Numbered from the stretch's first letter, positions 34,004 through 45,715 are shown. The stretch is 64,000 nt of DNA from Aegilops tauschii subsp. strangulata (GCF_002575655.3 NC_053040.3:150599148-150663147), one strand, 5' to 3'. A program made the numbers and translations. Notes: a model not told the origin generated them from the sequence alone.

Positions 34004-36451
34004 ATGGATGGCGAGGCAGCCAACAAGCGGAGGCGGCTCGAGCCAAAACCGCATCCAGCGAGCCTCGACTTCATCAGCAGCCTCCCCGACGACATGCTGC
34101 TCGTCATCATCGGCCTCCTCCCAACATCATCTGCCGTGCGGGCCGCCCTGCTCTCCCGGCGGTGGCGCCCCCTCTGGCGCCGCGTCGCCCTCAACCTCAC
34201 CGTCGACAGCTACCTCTGCGACGGGGATTGCAAACGCATGGCCGCAGTCTCCAAGATCCTTTCATCGCACCCTAGGCCACCAGACGCCTTGACATCCGCA
34301 TGTTCAGTACCAACTGCAAGGTCCAACCCAAGTTCGACAAGTGGTTCTTATTCCTCGCCCTAGATCAGCGCGAGGAGCTCAGCTTTGAAGCTGGACGATG
34401 TCGCTCTCTGCCGCCGTCTGCGCTCCGCCTCGCGCCAATGCTGTGCCGCGCCAGCTTCAGCTCCTGCTATCTTCCCCAGATTAATGCCGCACCCGCCCTT
34501 CTTCTCCCTCAACTCAAGCAGCTCGACCTCTTCGACGTTGTCATCTCGAAGAAGGCTATGGAGCACCTGCTCCGTAGCTGTACTACGCTCGAGTACCTTC
34601 ATCTTGAGGAGATCCACGGGTTCATTAGCCTCCACATCGCCTCAACGAATCTCCAATGGATTTATGTGTCTTGCTGCCCCCGCAACAAGACATCAATTGG
34701 GAAGAGATCACTCCAGCTGTTCCACGTTATGGTCATTGAGAATGCGCCTTTCCTTGAGAGATTGCTTGTATCAGATCTAGAAGGTCCAACAAAAATCAGG
34801 GTCATTGACGCGCCAAAATTGACAGCGTTGGTGCACTCGTCTGCCAAATTCTCCGAACTCTTTACTGGATCCGTAATCGTTCAGGTACAACACTCATCTT
34901 CTTCTCCGTCTTCTTGAAATTCACATTTTTAAATTTCTTCTTGATGTATTTATGACCGTCTTCCAGAAAATGATTCCCACAAGCTTGACCCAGTCTATGC
35001 GCACAGTGAAGATCTTGGCAATAAAATCTATCGGCCCCAATCTAGATCAAGTTGTTGGATTCCTTACATGCTTTCCGTGCACGGAGAAGCTACTCATCGA
35101 GGTGAAACTTCTTTCCTATTAGTAAACGGTAATCACAACGTAGCTCAATTTTTTTTGTAATTTTACTAAATTACGATGACAAGTGTAGTGTTCAAAACTG
35201 CATCTACGCACTGCACCGAAAGAAATGTTTTTAGTATTTTTTCTCACGTGATCACCTGCATGTTTTTTGTTGTTGTGCTACTCTAGTAGCCTAGGCTAGT
35301 CATAGTGGAAAGTAACTTAGACTACTCCAGTAACTCTATGGTTACCCTAAGAGAAAGTACTACCTCCGTCCTGGTTTACTCTTCCTATTTTGTAGTATCA
35401 AAATTTGACCATAGATTTAACTGACAAAATGTTAATGCATGTCACTAAGAACTATATCGCTGGATTCGTATTTGAACATAATTTCAAATGGTGTAATTTT
35501 TAGTGACATGCATTGGCATTTTCTTACATAAATATATGGTCAAAATTTTATACTAAATAAGAGGTAGTACAAAAGTGGGCTATAATGGCCCTCCACTATG
35601 TAGGCCAAAACATGTACCAAATTCACTTGTGATGCATTTGGCATCGATGCCCCTCCATTGCTCACCTGGTGCCCCAATCTAGATCACCTACTTTGCTCCG
35701 GTGCCAAATTTGCTCACGCAATGAAAAAACACTTGCGTGGGAGAGAGAGAGGACTGAGGCAATAAAAAAACACTTCTTTGGGAGAGTGAGAGGCTGGTGT
35801 AGTTGGTTCGATTGATTTGTTTATACATGTGGGTATGTGTGCACAGCGGTGCCAACTCTCTCACGTCGCGAGAGCGGTGCCAAAATCTTTTGATTTGACG
35901 TCGATGCATATTATGTGGCATACTTTTGCGAAATATGGCATCGGCCACATAGTGGAAGGCAACAAATGCCCAAGCTCTTCACGTACTCCTAGGTAAATGA
36001 GAGGAAAGAGAAAGAGAGAGAGAGTGTGAAAAAATATCACTAGCCAGCCAACCCTATCGTATGAGCGAATGATATTGGTACCTCTTGATGACACGGCAAT
36101 CTTATATAGCCAGCTGCTCTAATATGTTCTCTTCTTTTGCAGATAAAAAAAGACCCGAAAGTGAAAAATGTGCTGCACTATAACAATCTCATCAAATGCC
36201 TTGATCTCCATCTTACAGAAATTGATTTGATCGACTACCGAGGGAGCACATCTGAGATTAAATTGGCCAGGTTCTTTGTTCTGGAGGCAAGTGTGCTCAA
36301 GGTAATGAGGTTTGGCGTTCTCTAGCGCAACAATGAATGGCGTGCTCATCACCACAAGCATCTAAGCCTAAATGAAAAAGTCTCCGCAGAAGCTGAATTT
36401 GTTTTTGAAACATCAAGTGGCCAGAGATTCGAAAACTTATTTGCCCATTAG
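34004..36451 (+). pseudogene. F-box/LRR/FBD-type gene, three exons, with frameshift and premature stop
   Basis: Exon 1 (34004-34884) starts MDGEAANKRRRLEPK and has the F-box (DFISSLPDDMLLVIIGLLPT, then LLSRRWRPLW). Leucine-rich repeat-like text follows (LPQLKQLDLFDVVISKKAME, LLRSCTTLEYLHLEEI). The frame changes between about 34270 and 34300, which is a one-base-type frameshift. Intron 1 is 34885-34966 (CAG|GTACAA ... TTCCAG). Exon 2 is 34967-35101. Intron 2 is 35102-36142 and holds a MITE. Exon 3 starts at 36143 with the FBD-like LIKCLDLHLTEID and FFVLEASVLKVMRFGVL, then TAG at 36323-36325; the same frame stays open to 36451. Such proteins bind SKP1 in SCF ubiquitin ligases (family knowledge). 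Two lesions make loss of function likely, unless one is a sequence error. Confidence 0.88.
35360..35567. mobile_element. Stowaway-type MITE in intron 2 of the F-box pseudogene
   Basis: Flanked by TA on both sides (35358-35359 and 35568-35569). Termini are CTACCTCCGTCC and AATAAGAGGTAG. The arms around TTTGTAGTATCAAAATTTGACC and TGGTCAAAATTTTATACTAA are inverted copies. About 208 bp, no coding capacity. Confidence 0.75.
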
Positions 36452-37673
36452 TGACTTGTCAGGGCAGTGGATTTTAGTTTCTACGATAATGTTGCATCCA
36501 CCTAAAGTAACGAAAGTTCTTACGTAAACGTCCTAGTAATTCCCTCTTCGTAGGTGTAGCATTACTCCTAACATTTGTAATATCAGTTTGAAACTTGTAA
36601 TATTGCTGTGTCCTATTCCTGCGTTTTCAAAATCCTGCAAATCAAACAGGTCCTGAGTTGGTGATGATGTTGTGTCTGCCATCTTTCACCAATAGCCGTC
36701 GGATCTAGATCCGACGCATACAAACCAAACTTCTCTAGTTTTGCAAAAAGATGCCCGCACTGGTTCCCTATTTACAAACAACTCCTTGTCTATCACAATC
36801 AGCCTTATCTCCTCCCCACCACATCTAGAAGGCCATGGAAAAATCTGGCGCAATGGCCGCTGCCGGCGCCGTCCACCCCCCAATCTTGGTGATCCGTGCA
36901 ATGCATGGGCATCTATGCACGGAAAATAATGTCGAAAACGGCTAGTTGTATGCAGGCTAGGTCTACAGCCATGATAATAGTGACTGCAGACGGTGAGGCT
37001 GACTATGGTATGCCGAACACGGCGCCTATACTCAGGTGTCATCTCCGGCGTAGGGTCTTGTCACTTCACTGTGAGGAGCAGCACGTAATAATTTGACCAA
37101 CGGGTAGTACAGTGCTACTACATTGGTAGTACTACTACTACTACTAGTACTAGCACCACCGTCTGGATTTAGTAGTACTACTATGTCCATCTGGATTTAG
37201 TATTTGACTAGCAATATCTAGTAATGCATGTCACAAAAAATGTACTACTCCCTCTGTAAATAAATACATGGTGTATTGTTTTATTCCTATCGGCGAGATA
37301 ACTTAATGTCTTTTTGCTACTTAATAGGATTACATGCAATGAACTAACCACTTCATGTGATGTTTGGTAGTCTCAAGTCATTGAAAGCATGCACGGGCAC
37401 GGAGGGGACGCAGCTTCATTGACTTACTGCACCTGCCTTTGGGTGTATGACACGTGGGCCTAACGGGTGGCTGGCCAACCTGTCATACAACCAAAGGTAG
37501 GTGCAGTAGAGGGGCGAGGAGTAGATGGCCAACACTCACGTGAATTCAACGCAGTCTGCACTTCTCATATAAAGGCTCCCGCCAGTCCAATCTACGAAAT
37601 CCTATGCACCTACGCACCCAAGGGCAAGAGTGATCACTCCAATCGCAAGATCAGTTGACTAGAAGCTAGACCC
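36452..37673. other. Intergenic, no gene recognised; short simple repeats and a partial MITE terminus
   Basis: It includes a (TAC)n-type triplet run near 37125-37150 and a CTACTCCCTCTGT Stowaway-like terminus near 37242 without a clear partner. No coding segment is supported. Confidence 0.5.
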
Positions 37674-38187
37674 ATGGAGGCGATGAGCGCGAGGAATGTC
37701 TCCAGGTAGTGCTTGAGGCTGCCAGGGCGAGGGGCCGCTTGGACGACAGCTTCGTCTCCTTGTTCGACGAGGTCCTCGTCGGCTTCCTCGACAAGTTCAC
37801 CGTCGTCAATAAGCTCTCGAATGACCTTGATGTACGCCTCCAGCCCACGCGCCCAGGCTCTGCGATGCCTGTCACCCTCAACGGCCTCTATGGTGACAAC
37901 CTCTTCGACGCACTGGTGGCCCTGCGACTGCCCCGCCATCGCGCCGGAGAATGTCCACCTCGAGGTCGCGCTTGCCGCGTAGCGCCTGGCGCAGCAAGAC
38001 ACCATCGACATAATCACCCACGTCTACGCGCAGATCGTCCACAAGGACTACTACATGCAAGAGGAGGATGATAGGACACTGGCCTTCTTGGACCGCAGGG
38101 CAACCTTGGACGGCATTGTTCAGAAGCACGTTGAGCTTGCCACCAATGCCGTTGCTCCTCACACGTCGGTTGGTGACCCGGTGCACT
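37674..38187 (+). pseudogene. Unrecognised broken reading frame
   Basis: Two coding-like stretches in different frames follow each other. Frame 37709-37915 reads RGRLDDSFVSLFDEVLVGFL and then PVTLNGLYGDNLFDALVALR. Frame 37947-38187 reads ENVHLEVALAA, a TAG at 37980-37982, then RLAQQDTIDIITHVYAQIVH and a tail ending at TAG 38185-38187. Composition and codon use look like a gene, but at least one frameshift and one stop separate the parts. I cannot name a family. A short two-component phosphotransfer protein was considered and not supported. Confidence 0.4.
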
Positions 38188-38516
38188 AGGGAGTGAGGAT
38201 GTCGTTGATGGATCCATATGTATCTTTATCTTTCCATCAAATCCGTGTAGTAGTATATGGTACTACTAGTAATTATCTTACCTTTCGCATCAACTTCATA
38301 ATTTTCCTACGTACTCCATGCATGAACCGCACCAGAACCAAACTTCTCATTACTCTAGGGAAAATCGTTATTTCTATCTATCGGTCGCGCCATGGAGCAG
38401 AACCAAATTTTAAAAGTTACAAGTTCAAAAGGAAAAGCCTGCCATGTTCGCGCCGCACCCCCACACGGTTGGTCCGGCACGCTCCTCAAGGGGGAATGCG
38501 TGCTGTGTTGCATTTT
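38188..38516. other. Intergenic, nothing recognised
   Basis: No coding, LTR or TIR signal seen. Confidence 0.45.
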
Positions 38517-38770
38517 CACTTACAAGTGGGACCACAGTTGAGCAAACCGACTATTGGCAAACCCCCACCCTGCCCACCGCGCGATGGCTGAGAAAACAGG
38601 AGGGAGAAGAGATGGTTGTAGCACGGACTCCAAGAAAATTGGTGTCGGATGGGACTCGTGTGGGTGGCGTGTGCCGTACTGCTAGACATGAATGCTAGTT
38701 ATGGCCCATGCCACCCCACTATATCGAGGTGCTGGTTATGTAGAACAAATTTCCTGGAGTCCGTGCTCAG
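38517..38770 (+). repeat. Copy 1 of a duplicated non-coding segment (partner 61929-62250)
   Basis: It starts TACAAGTGGGACCACAGTTG and ends AAATTTCCTGGAGTC. The same order of blocks (CAAACCCCC, GCGCGATGGCTG, GGTGTCNGATGG, GGCCCATGCCACCC, TTTCCTGGAGTC) is present at 61929-62250. Before element E and the MITE-like sequence came in, the two copies were about 1.2 kb apart. Confidence 0.75.
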
Positions 38771-39516
38771 CCCTCCTCTATCTTTCTTCTCAGCCAGCCA
38801 GCAGACGCGCGGAGCCCATCGTCTGTTTGCTCATATGCGGTCCCACATGTCAGTGAAAACGCAAGAGGACCGAACCTGCACATCTTTCACCTCAACGTGC
38901 TGGTGATGAAAAACAAATCCAATAAAGATCTTCCGTGGCCGCTTTTGGAGTTACTCAAGAGTAGTAAGATTCTATTTACAGTTTAACCCAAGATGCACAT
39001 CACGTGGCTTCAACTACCACTCTATTTTCTTGCATGACACGACCTGGATGCTGGATGTCCCACGTGTCGGTAAAAGGAGGAAGAACTCGCCAAATCTTCG
39101 GTTGTGCTCTCGGATTAGACTAGTTGTGCTAACTTAAAATTTTATTCAGTAGAATGGATGCAAGTTTTGGTATTGGGAAGAAGAGTACAACGATATATTG
39201 ATAGAGCTCAATTTAGTAGATGTTCTAGCACTTTTAGCTAGCATAGAGGCTAGAGATGAGACTAGTGCACTTGTTGATAGAATAGAGGCTAGAAACGTCT
39301 ACTTCTTTACACTCGAAGAAGAAAGAAGCACGCAGGATCGAGCCTGCGCAGATCAACAATGAATGCATCGAGAAGGCACTAATCCAACTTACACCAGCAG
39401 TTATGGAAGTTGGATATCTTCTAAAATGTATTCTTGTGGTTCTTGTTTTTCTAGTCAAACTTTTGGTGATGTATTTCCATGTACCAAAAAATCAATGATG
39501 AAAAAAAGATATATGT
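38771..39516. other. Intergenic, nothing recognised
   Basis: No supported gene. Short A/T-rich frames only. Confidence 0.45.
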
Positions 39517-39658
39517 TTGCAAAGAAAAATGTACGCGGCTGGGATGCGTCCGCGCGTTCGGCACACGGCCACCGCATCCGAGAAATGGCCCGGACATGAC
39601 CCCATTGCCCTACCCAAACGGACAGAATCCGGGCAAAACGGAGGTCCGTTTGGGGTCG
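39517..39658. mobile_element. MITE-like segment split by element E (left part; right tip 61913-61929)
   Basis: The GC-rich tract with ACCCAAACGGACAGAATCC and CGGAGGTCCGTTTGGGGTCG resembles the end of a common Triticeae small DNA element whose terminus reads TTGGAGTTGGCCTTA. That terminus is found at 61915-61930, just right of element E. A left terminus was not found. Confidence 0.35.
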
Positions 39659-40596
39659 TGATGCGGAGCATCCTATGGACATCACCATGTCAAGAGTCCG
39701 TTCGGCAAGTGACACGTGCGACATCTACTTCTCATACATAAAGGTGAATCTTCTCCATTACACGTGTTCACTTGACCCCTTCGAGGATGGTATACTACTT
39801 GACACTTCTCCCATGTGCATGCATAGGTATTGTCGGAGCTTCACGCATGTCGAGGAGGAGTGCAAGCGCCAAGGAACGACTACACCGTCCGCGAGGGAAG
39901 CATGGAAGAGAAGGAGGAAGAAGACCCAGGACGAGCGGTACTACCACCCAAACCAAGCGGTACTACCGCGAGAGGCCCCCAAGCGGCACTACCGCCGAAC
40001 TTCCGCTCTACTGCCGCTCAACCCGACAAACTCCTGTGCTCGAGCGACCCGGGTCCGGTACTACCGCCCAGGCCAAGCGGCACTACCGCTTACAAGCGGT
40101 ACTACCGCCCTCCCAAGCGGTACTACCGCTCTGCCTGTGCGCAGCCACGGGCCTTTGGCCTTGTATCCCTCTCCCACTTACCCCTTCGTGGCTAAGACTA
40201 TAAATAGACCACCTCCACCTCCTTTCTAGGGTTAGCAAAGTAGTAGCTCATTAGAGATAGAGCTTTGCTCATCCATATCGGATCTACTCCACGAGAGAGA
40301 CCGCGGCCCCTCTACGGAGAAGATCCACCTTGGATTCAAGACCCCTCACGGGAAGATCCCCTCGTGGATTCAAGACCTCCTCATGGAGATGAACCTTACC
40401 TTGTATTTTTCCCTTTGTTGTTCATGTACCTTGTGGATCTTGTGTGTTTGATTGTCTAGTGGATGTGTGATTGGACTTGTTCTTGAGTGTTTCCCCTTAT
40501 GATTTCTCTCCGTTCTCTTCCCCGTGTTCTTTGTGTTCTTCGCGGGATCCGCTCCTTTCTTGAAAGATCGGCCGTATAGGGTTCCACCCTAGATCA
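39659..40596 (+). repeat. Element E 5' LTR
   Basis: It carries seven copies or near-copies of the 13-bp imperfect palindrome GCGGTACTACCGC (39935-40130) and a TATA box at 40199-40206. Confidence 0.93.
40199..40206 (+). promoter_or_regulatory. TATA box of element E 5' LTR
   Basis: TATAAATA, conserved in the 3' LTR at 61521-61528, about 70 bp after the palindrome cluster. It probably drives the full-length transcript. Confidence 0.7.
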
Positions 40597-40612
40597 TCTT
40601 GGTATCATGAGC
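40597..40612 (+). other. Element E primer-binding site (tRNA-Met type)
   Basis: TCTTGGTATCATGAGCC matches TGGTATCAGAGCC with one inserted T. Confidence 0.78.
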
Positions 40613-41465
40613 CACGTTGATCACGATTTCGGAGCCTCCCCCCTCGTTTTCTAGCCTTCTTTTGCTTGATTTCGTCCTAAAGTCGAAAATCCCCACCAAA
40701 AATAGCCCCAAATTTTTTTGTGATTTGTTGGTTTTGATGATGTTTTGTTGATTTTGATCCATGGATTTGCTTGGTTTCGAGTGGATCTAGCATTTCCCCA
40801 AGTTTCCCCATCTTTTATCCACGAAATCTCTCCAATTTTGACCCCGAAATCATCCATTTCCGCCCCAAAATCGCGCCCCGATTCGATCTGCGAAAAATTC
40901 CGACACCAGCGGTACTACCGCCCCCTAGCAGTACTACCGCTTGAGCACCACAAGCGGTACTACCGCCTTCTCCAGCGGTACTACCGCCCCTCCCAGTTTC
41001 AGCGTTCCGAGTTTCACCATTTCGGCCATAACTTCCACATCCGGAGTGCGATTTTCGCGTTCTTTAGCTCGTTGAGTAGCTATGGACATCCCCCATCCAC
41101 CTAGATAGGTTCCATAACCATTTGACCCCATCAAATTTTTGGAATTTTGGCATCTTTGCATAGGCCATCCACCATATCATCCGCCAAACCACCATAGCTT
41201 TCAGCAACCTAACCCAATTTTTGCTCCTTATAGCATTTGTGGTTACTTGAGTGGTGACTTGAGTCTCCTAAGGTGTTTCGGCTACTTAGGGACAGTCACT
41301 TCATCATCACCCACCACCACCACTTCCACATTGCCAACTCCGGAGCCACCAACGCATTCCGCGACCACCATTTGACATTTGCCTTTGGAGATTTTGAGTT
41401 TGCGGTTTTTACCATTTCCTAAGGTGTTTCGGCTACTTAGGGACGGGTCTACATCATCTTGGTAT
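40613..41465 (+). other. Element E leader, part before element F
   Basis: Non-coding. It holds four more GCGGTACTACCGC-type palindromes (40912-40990) and two copies of a 27-bp sequence containing GTGTTTCGGCTACTTAGG (41267-41293 and 41418-41444). The leader resumes at 55389. Confidence 0.7.
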
Positions 41466-42664
41466 TGTCGGAGTAAATGGCCACGGGTAGCCTGACCGAC
41501 TGCCCCTGGCTCTTCCAAAAATTATCAGGCCTTTGGGCCTTCAAGCACTCCAAACATTGGATCACCTTCCCTGGCCGGCTACCTCTGAAGCCGACTCACG
41601 GAAGGCGACCCAGCCTCAGCAACCTCCCCCCAGGATAACCACGGGGTGGCTAACTCCAAGAAGCCGGCCGTAAAGCATGCCGACTTCCCAGAAGCCGGCC
41701 TCGAAGAGCGCCAACTCCAAGAAGCCGGCCAAGACAGCAACCACCAAAGCTACGCCACATAACGGTGACAAGACGGGGTGTGGCCACAGTGCGGCCCACT
41801 ACCCCCGAAGCCCGAGGCAAGCATGGCCACAGGACGCCGGACGGGACGGCCATCTCCCGTCCGGCTCGGCACTGTAGCCATGCTAGCCTCGACGTCACCC
41901 ACGACAGACGCCAGTACGGCCCACGGGCGGCGGGCCCCTTCAGCCAGAGAGAGGCGCGAAGGCGGCCCGGCCTCCCCCAGTCGGCCAAGGGCGTAGCCGG
42001 CCCCCTGAAGCCGGCTACCCCCTCCCTCGAAGCATGTGCCGCATTAAGGAGACAAGACGAGGCAAGGCTACAGTGAGAGCCCTCGAGGCGGCCCACTGTA
42101 ACCACGCTTACCTCAACGAAGCCCTCGTCATCAGGGGCGAGGCTACAGTAAGCATCCGCCGACAAGACCCTAGGCGGTGGGGCCGGCCTGTCGACCAAGA
42201 GGCCGGCAGCCGGCGGGACCCACCAGTCGGCGGGCCCCAACAGCCGGCGGAGAAGCCGGCGAGCGTAGACACTAACGGCTGGGACCAGTGCCCAGCCGGA
42301 TTACAATTGTACTCCCGGGGGGTAGGCCTATATAAACCCCCCGGGGCACCCATGCAAAGGGTTGGCTTCTTAGCATTAGACACACACCATAGAGAGAGGG
42401 AAGCGAGAGCTAGCCTTGTTCTTCTTCTCCCTTGAACCCAACAGCTCTAGGAGCGATTGTAGCTACTCTTCCCGATCTAGTGATCATGCGGAGACCCCGC
42501 AGAGCAGGACTAGGGGTGTTATCTCCTCGGAGAGCCCCGAACCTGGGTAAGATCCGCCGGCGTGCATGTCTTCGCCTCATCCCATTTCCAGGCACCGGCG
42601 ACGTCTTACTGGCACCCACAATGATAAGCCACCCGTTGGCATATGTCGCACCTACCACCCGACA
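41466..42664 (+). repeat. Element F 5' LTR
   Basis: It starts TGTCGGAGTAAATGG and ends CCCGACA. GCCGGC-rich, with short internal repeats around CTCCAAGAAGCCGGCC (41655 and 41711). TATATAAA at 42329-42336 is the likely core promoter. Confidence 0.95.
42329..42336 (+). promoter_or_regulatory. TATA box of element F 5' LTR
   Basis: TATATAAA within GGCCTATATAAACCCC; the 3' LTR keeps it at 55048-55055. Confidence 0.7.
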
Positions 42665-42685
42665 TTTAGCGCCCACCGTGGGGCC
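42665..42685 (+). other. Element F primer-binding site
   Basis: TTTAGCGCCCACCGTGGGGC follows the LTR. It is the element B PBS with G to A at the fourth base and a shift of one base. Confidence 0.82.
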
Positions 42686-42752
42686 AGGTGCACCGTCGTC
42701 CGGAGACCTGTTCTGGACGGGAACCCTCTTCCTCCCCCGCGAGCGCAGCTAG

Positions 42753-44935
42753 CCTGCTGCGCCCGATGGCGTTTGCCCCGACGCGCTGCAAGGCATCGAC
42801 GACGCCTGCGCAGCGAGCTGCCTCGCCGATTTTCTCGGCGAGACTCGCATCTCCGACGAGCCTGCGTCCGACGCAGGCACGGACTACCCCGAGAGCCGCC
42901 TCGTTAGCCTCCTCGACCAGCTTCACGTCTCTAGCGAGCCTGCTGTAGATCTGGAGTCGGTCGGCTCCACCGACCCGATGCTCGTCGACTCCGACACGGC
43001 ATCGCTCGATGCCTACCCCTCCGACGTGGTGGTCTTCGACGACCCTCTCCCTCGAGCTGACAGTGGCAGTAGCGCTGGCACCGAAGTGTTGGTCATCAGC
43101 CACGTCGCCAACTCGGGCGAGAACGCCCACGACGCCCTGCAAGCGGCGATGCACGACCTCACCGTCCCCATCCCGGCCGACGCCGACGCCGAGACCCTAG
43201 AGGCACGCCGCCTTGCCCTCATCGCGGAAGGTCAAAAGATAGCCTCCATGAGACGCCTCACCGAGGCCCACCAGCACGAAGTCGACCGCGCCGCCTTCGG
43301 TACGCCGCCGCCTAGCGGCCCGAGTCGAGCCAGCTTCGTCCAGAAACGCGGCATGACTCTCGCTAGCATGCTGGGGGCAGATCGCCCCGTCTACGCCAGC
43401 CCGCTCAAGAATCTGTGAGCCGCTCAGGCGGCCGCAGAAGAGCTCAATGGGCTGGGAGCCGATGAGCTCCCCTACATGACAAGACGGATCCAGCAGCTGA
43501 TCAACGCGGCTGCAAAACGGCACGAAGCCGGCGCCCGTGCTGATAGTCATCCCCCGCGCTGGGAGCACGCCGCGACGTCCCGCTCGCCGACGGCGAGCGG
43601 CGCCCGCCAGAAGAAAGACAAGGAGCCGGCTGCTAGCCGCAGCCGGACTCGCATCACCATCGAGCGCGACGCGGAAGGCCGCCCGCGAGCGGTGGAGCAC
43701 CAAGGAAATCTGCCTCCCCCCCGCCTCGAAGAGAAAGACGTCTCACCCCACCGCCTATCACGCACCCGACTCTTGGCGACCGACTCGGCCGCCGGGAAGG
43801 GGTCGGCGAGAACGACGCCTGCCACCGGATCGACTGCCTTGCTCGATCCTTGGCGTTAGAAGAAGAAGACGATGTCGGCCCGCCATGCTTTGGCCCCCGC
43901 ATCCGCGACGAGCCCTTCCCCAAAGGGTTCTCGCTCCCCAGAGACATGCCCAAGTACAACAGCTCAGTGAAGCCGGAAGATTGGCTCATCAACTAGTCCA
44001 CGGCTGTCAGCATAGCCAACGGCAATCGGCGCGTCGCCGTGAAGTACGTACCCCTCATGCTGCAAGGCACGGCGCGCACATGGCTCAACAACCTCAAGCC
44101 CTACAGCATCAACAGTTGGCTGGACTTCACGGAAGTCTTCGTCTGCAACTTCACCAGCACCTACAAGCGGCGTCCCAAGCCTCGCCAGCTCTCCCTCTGC
44201 GTCCAAGGGCCCAACGAGTCGACCCGCGACTACCTCACGCGGTGGGCCGAGCTCCGCAACTCCTGCGAGGGGGTGCACGAGGTTCAGGCCATCGAGTACT
44301 TCACCGCCGGGTGCCGAGAGGGCACCCTCCTCAAGCACCGACTCCTCTGCGACGAGCCGGCTACCCTCGACGAGCTGCTAGTCATCGCGGACAATTACGC
44401 CACGGCCGACTCCTCAATGAAGACCGAGCTTCGAGTAGACGCCTCGGGGAAGGTGATTGCTCCGGCTCCCAAGACGCCGGCTGGCGACCCCAATCGGCGC
44501 CCCTACCAGAACGATCACAAGCGCAAGGCCCCCATGCCGACTTCCACCAGTCGGCAGGTGGCCACAGTTGAAGATGAGCAGCCCGAAGAGCGGCCCGCTC
44601 CCAAGAAGAAGGGTGGCAGGCCGGCTTGGCAGCTGGCTTTCTCTTACGAGCAGACCCTCGACGCCCCCTGCAAGTTCCACAGCAGCGCAAAGCCGTCCAA
44701 TCACACAACCCGGAAATGCCATTGGCTCACCCGCATCTCCAAGGGCGAAGGGTTGCTGCCGCCTCTGCCTCCCGGCCCGCCGCCTCCAGCCCCTCAGCAA
44801 CCAGCGGCTCAGCCGGCAGTCGGAGCCATCCAAGACGAATTCCCTGAAGAGCACGCCGCCTACGTCGTCTTCACCAGTCAAGCCGACGACAAGCGCAGTC
44901 GGCGTCGACAGCATCAAGAAGTTAATGCAGTCGCC
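42753..44935 (+). pseudogene. Element F gag
   Basis: Two frames encode one broken gag. The N-terminal part runs from 42753 with TAG just before it (42750), through ALQGIDDACAASCLADFLGE and LIAEGQKIASMRRLTEAHQH, with TGA at 43416-43418, to about 43830. The frame then changes. The core follows with CFGPRIRDEPFPKGFSLP, a TAG near 43996, LMLQGTARTWLNNLKPYSIN, RWAELRNSCEGVHEVQAIEY and FTAGCREGTLL. A knuckle-like CKFHSSAKPSNHTTRKC lies near 44670, similar in spacing to that of element B gag. The linker is Pro/Gln-rich. The normal start is not clear because of the stop at 42750. Confidence 0.88.
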
Positions 44936-45715
44936 TCTAGTGCCCCCGAGTTCATGCACTGGTCAGAGAAGCCAATCAGCTGGAGCCAGGCCGACCACCC
45001 AGAGGTGATGCCATCCCCTGGCTCCTATGCAATGGTCTTGGATGTCACCCTCGCGACGGAGAGGCGAGCTGCCCGATTCTCCCGCGTCTTGATAGACGGC
45101 GGAAGCAGTATCAACATACTGTACCGCGATACCATGGAGAAGCTGAACATCAAGGCGAAGTAGCTTATGCCGAGCCGGACCGTGTTCCATGGTATCGTCC
45201 CCGGCTTGTCTTGCTCCCCAATCGGCAAGATTAAAATGGACGTTCTCTTCGGAGACAAAGATCATTTTCGCCGAGAAGCGAGCTGGTTCGAGGTAGTGGA
45301 TTTGGAGAGCCCCTATCATGCTCTGCTTGGTCGACCTGCTCTGGCCAAGTTCATGGCTGTGCCCCACTACGCCTACCTGAAGATGAAGATGCCGAGCTCG
45401 AAGGGGATCATCACGGTAGCCGGCGACTACAAGAAGTCCATCGAGTGTGCCATGGCCAGCAGCCGGCTGGCCGAGTCCCTCGTGGTGGCAGAAGAGAAGA
45501 AGATGCTGGAGCGGGTTGTGGCCATGGCCGGCAAGCAGCCGGCCTTGTCCCCTAACCCCAAAGATTGTGATGCGCAGGGCTCCTTCCAGCCTGCCAAAGA
45601 GACGAAGAAGATACCTCTGGACCCGGAGAACCCGGAGAGGTTCGCTGTCATTGGGGCGAACTTGGACAGTAAATAGGAAGGCGAGCTCGTCGACTTCCTC
45701 CGTGAGAATTGAGAC
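44936..45715 (+). pseudogene. Element F protease and pre-RT linker
   Basis: After FMHWSEKPISWSQADHPEV comes the retropepsin site VLIDGGSSINILY (near 45095), then a TAG at 45161-45163, then VFHGIVPGLSCSPIGKI, SPYHALLGRPALAKFMAVP and ERFAVIGANLDSK, and stops at 45674-45676 and about 45712. The intact comparison region lets the deletion in element B be mapped: there NLDPK is joined directly to integrase. Confidence 0.9.

Noticed and set aside
37709..38071. Histidine phosphotransfer (HPt) protein of cytokinin signalling
   Set aside because: Only a loose LDD-F-SLF resemblance at the start; the HQLKGSS active-site motif is absent.
39935..40990. Regularly repeated GCGGTACTACCGC considered as a CRISPR-like or satellite array
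   Set aside because: Spacing is irregular, the genome is a plant nuclear one, and the copies sit in LTR and leader of element E.
41650..42435. Frames of 66-196 codons duplicated at 54315-55154
   Set aside because: They are in the two LTRs of element F and show no domain.
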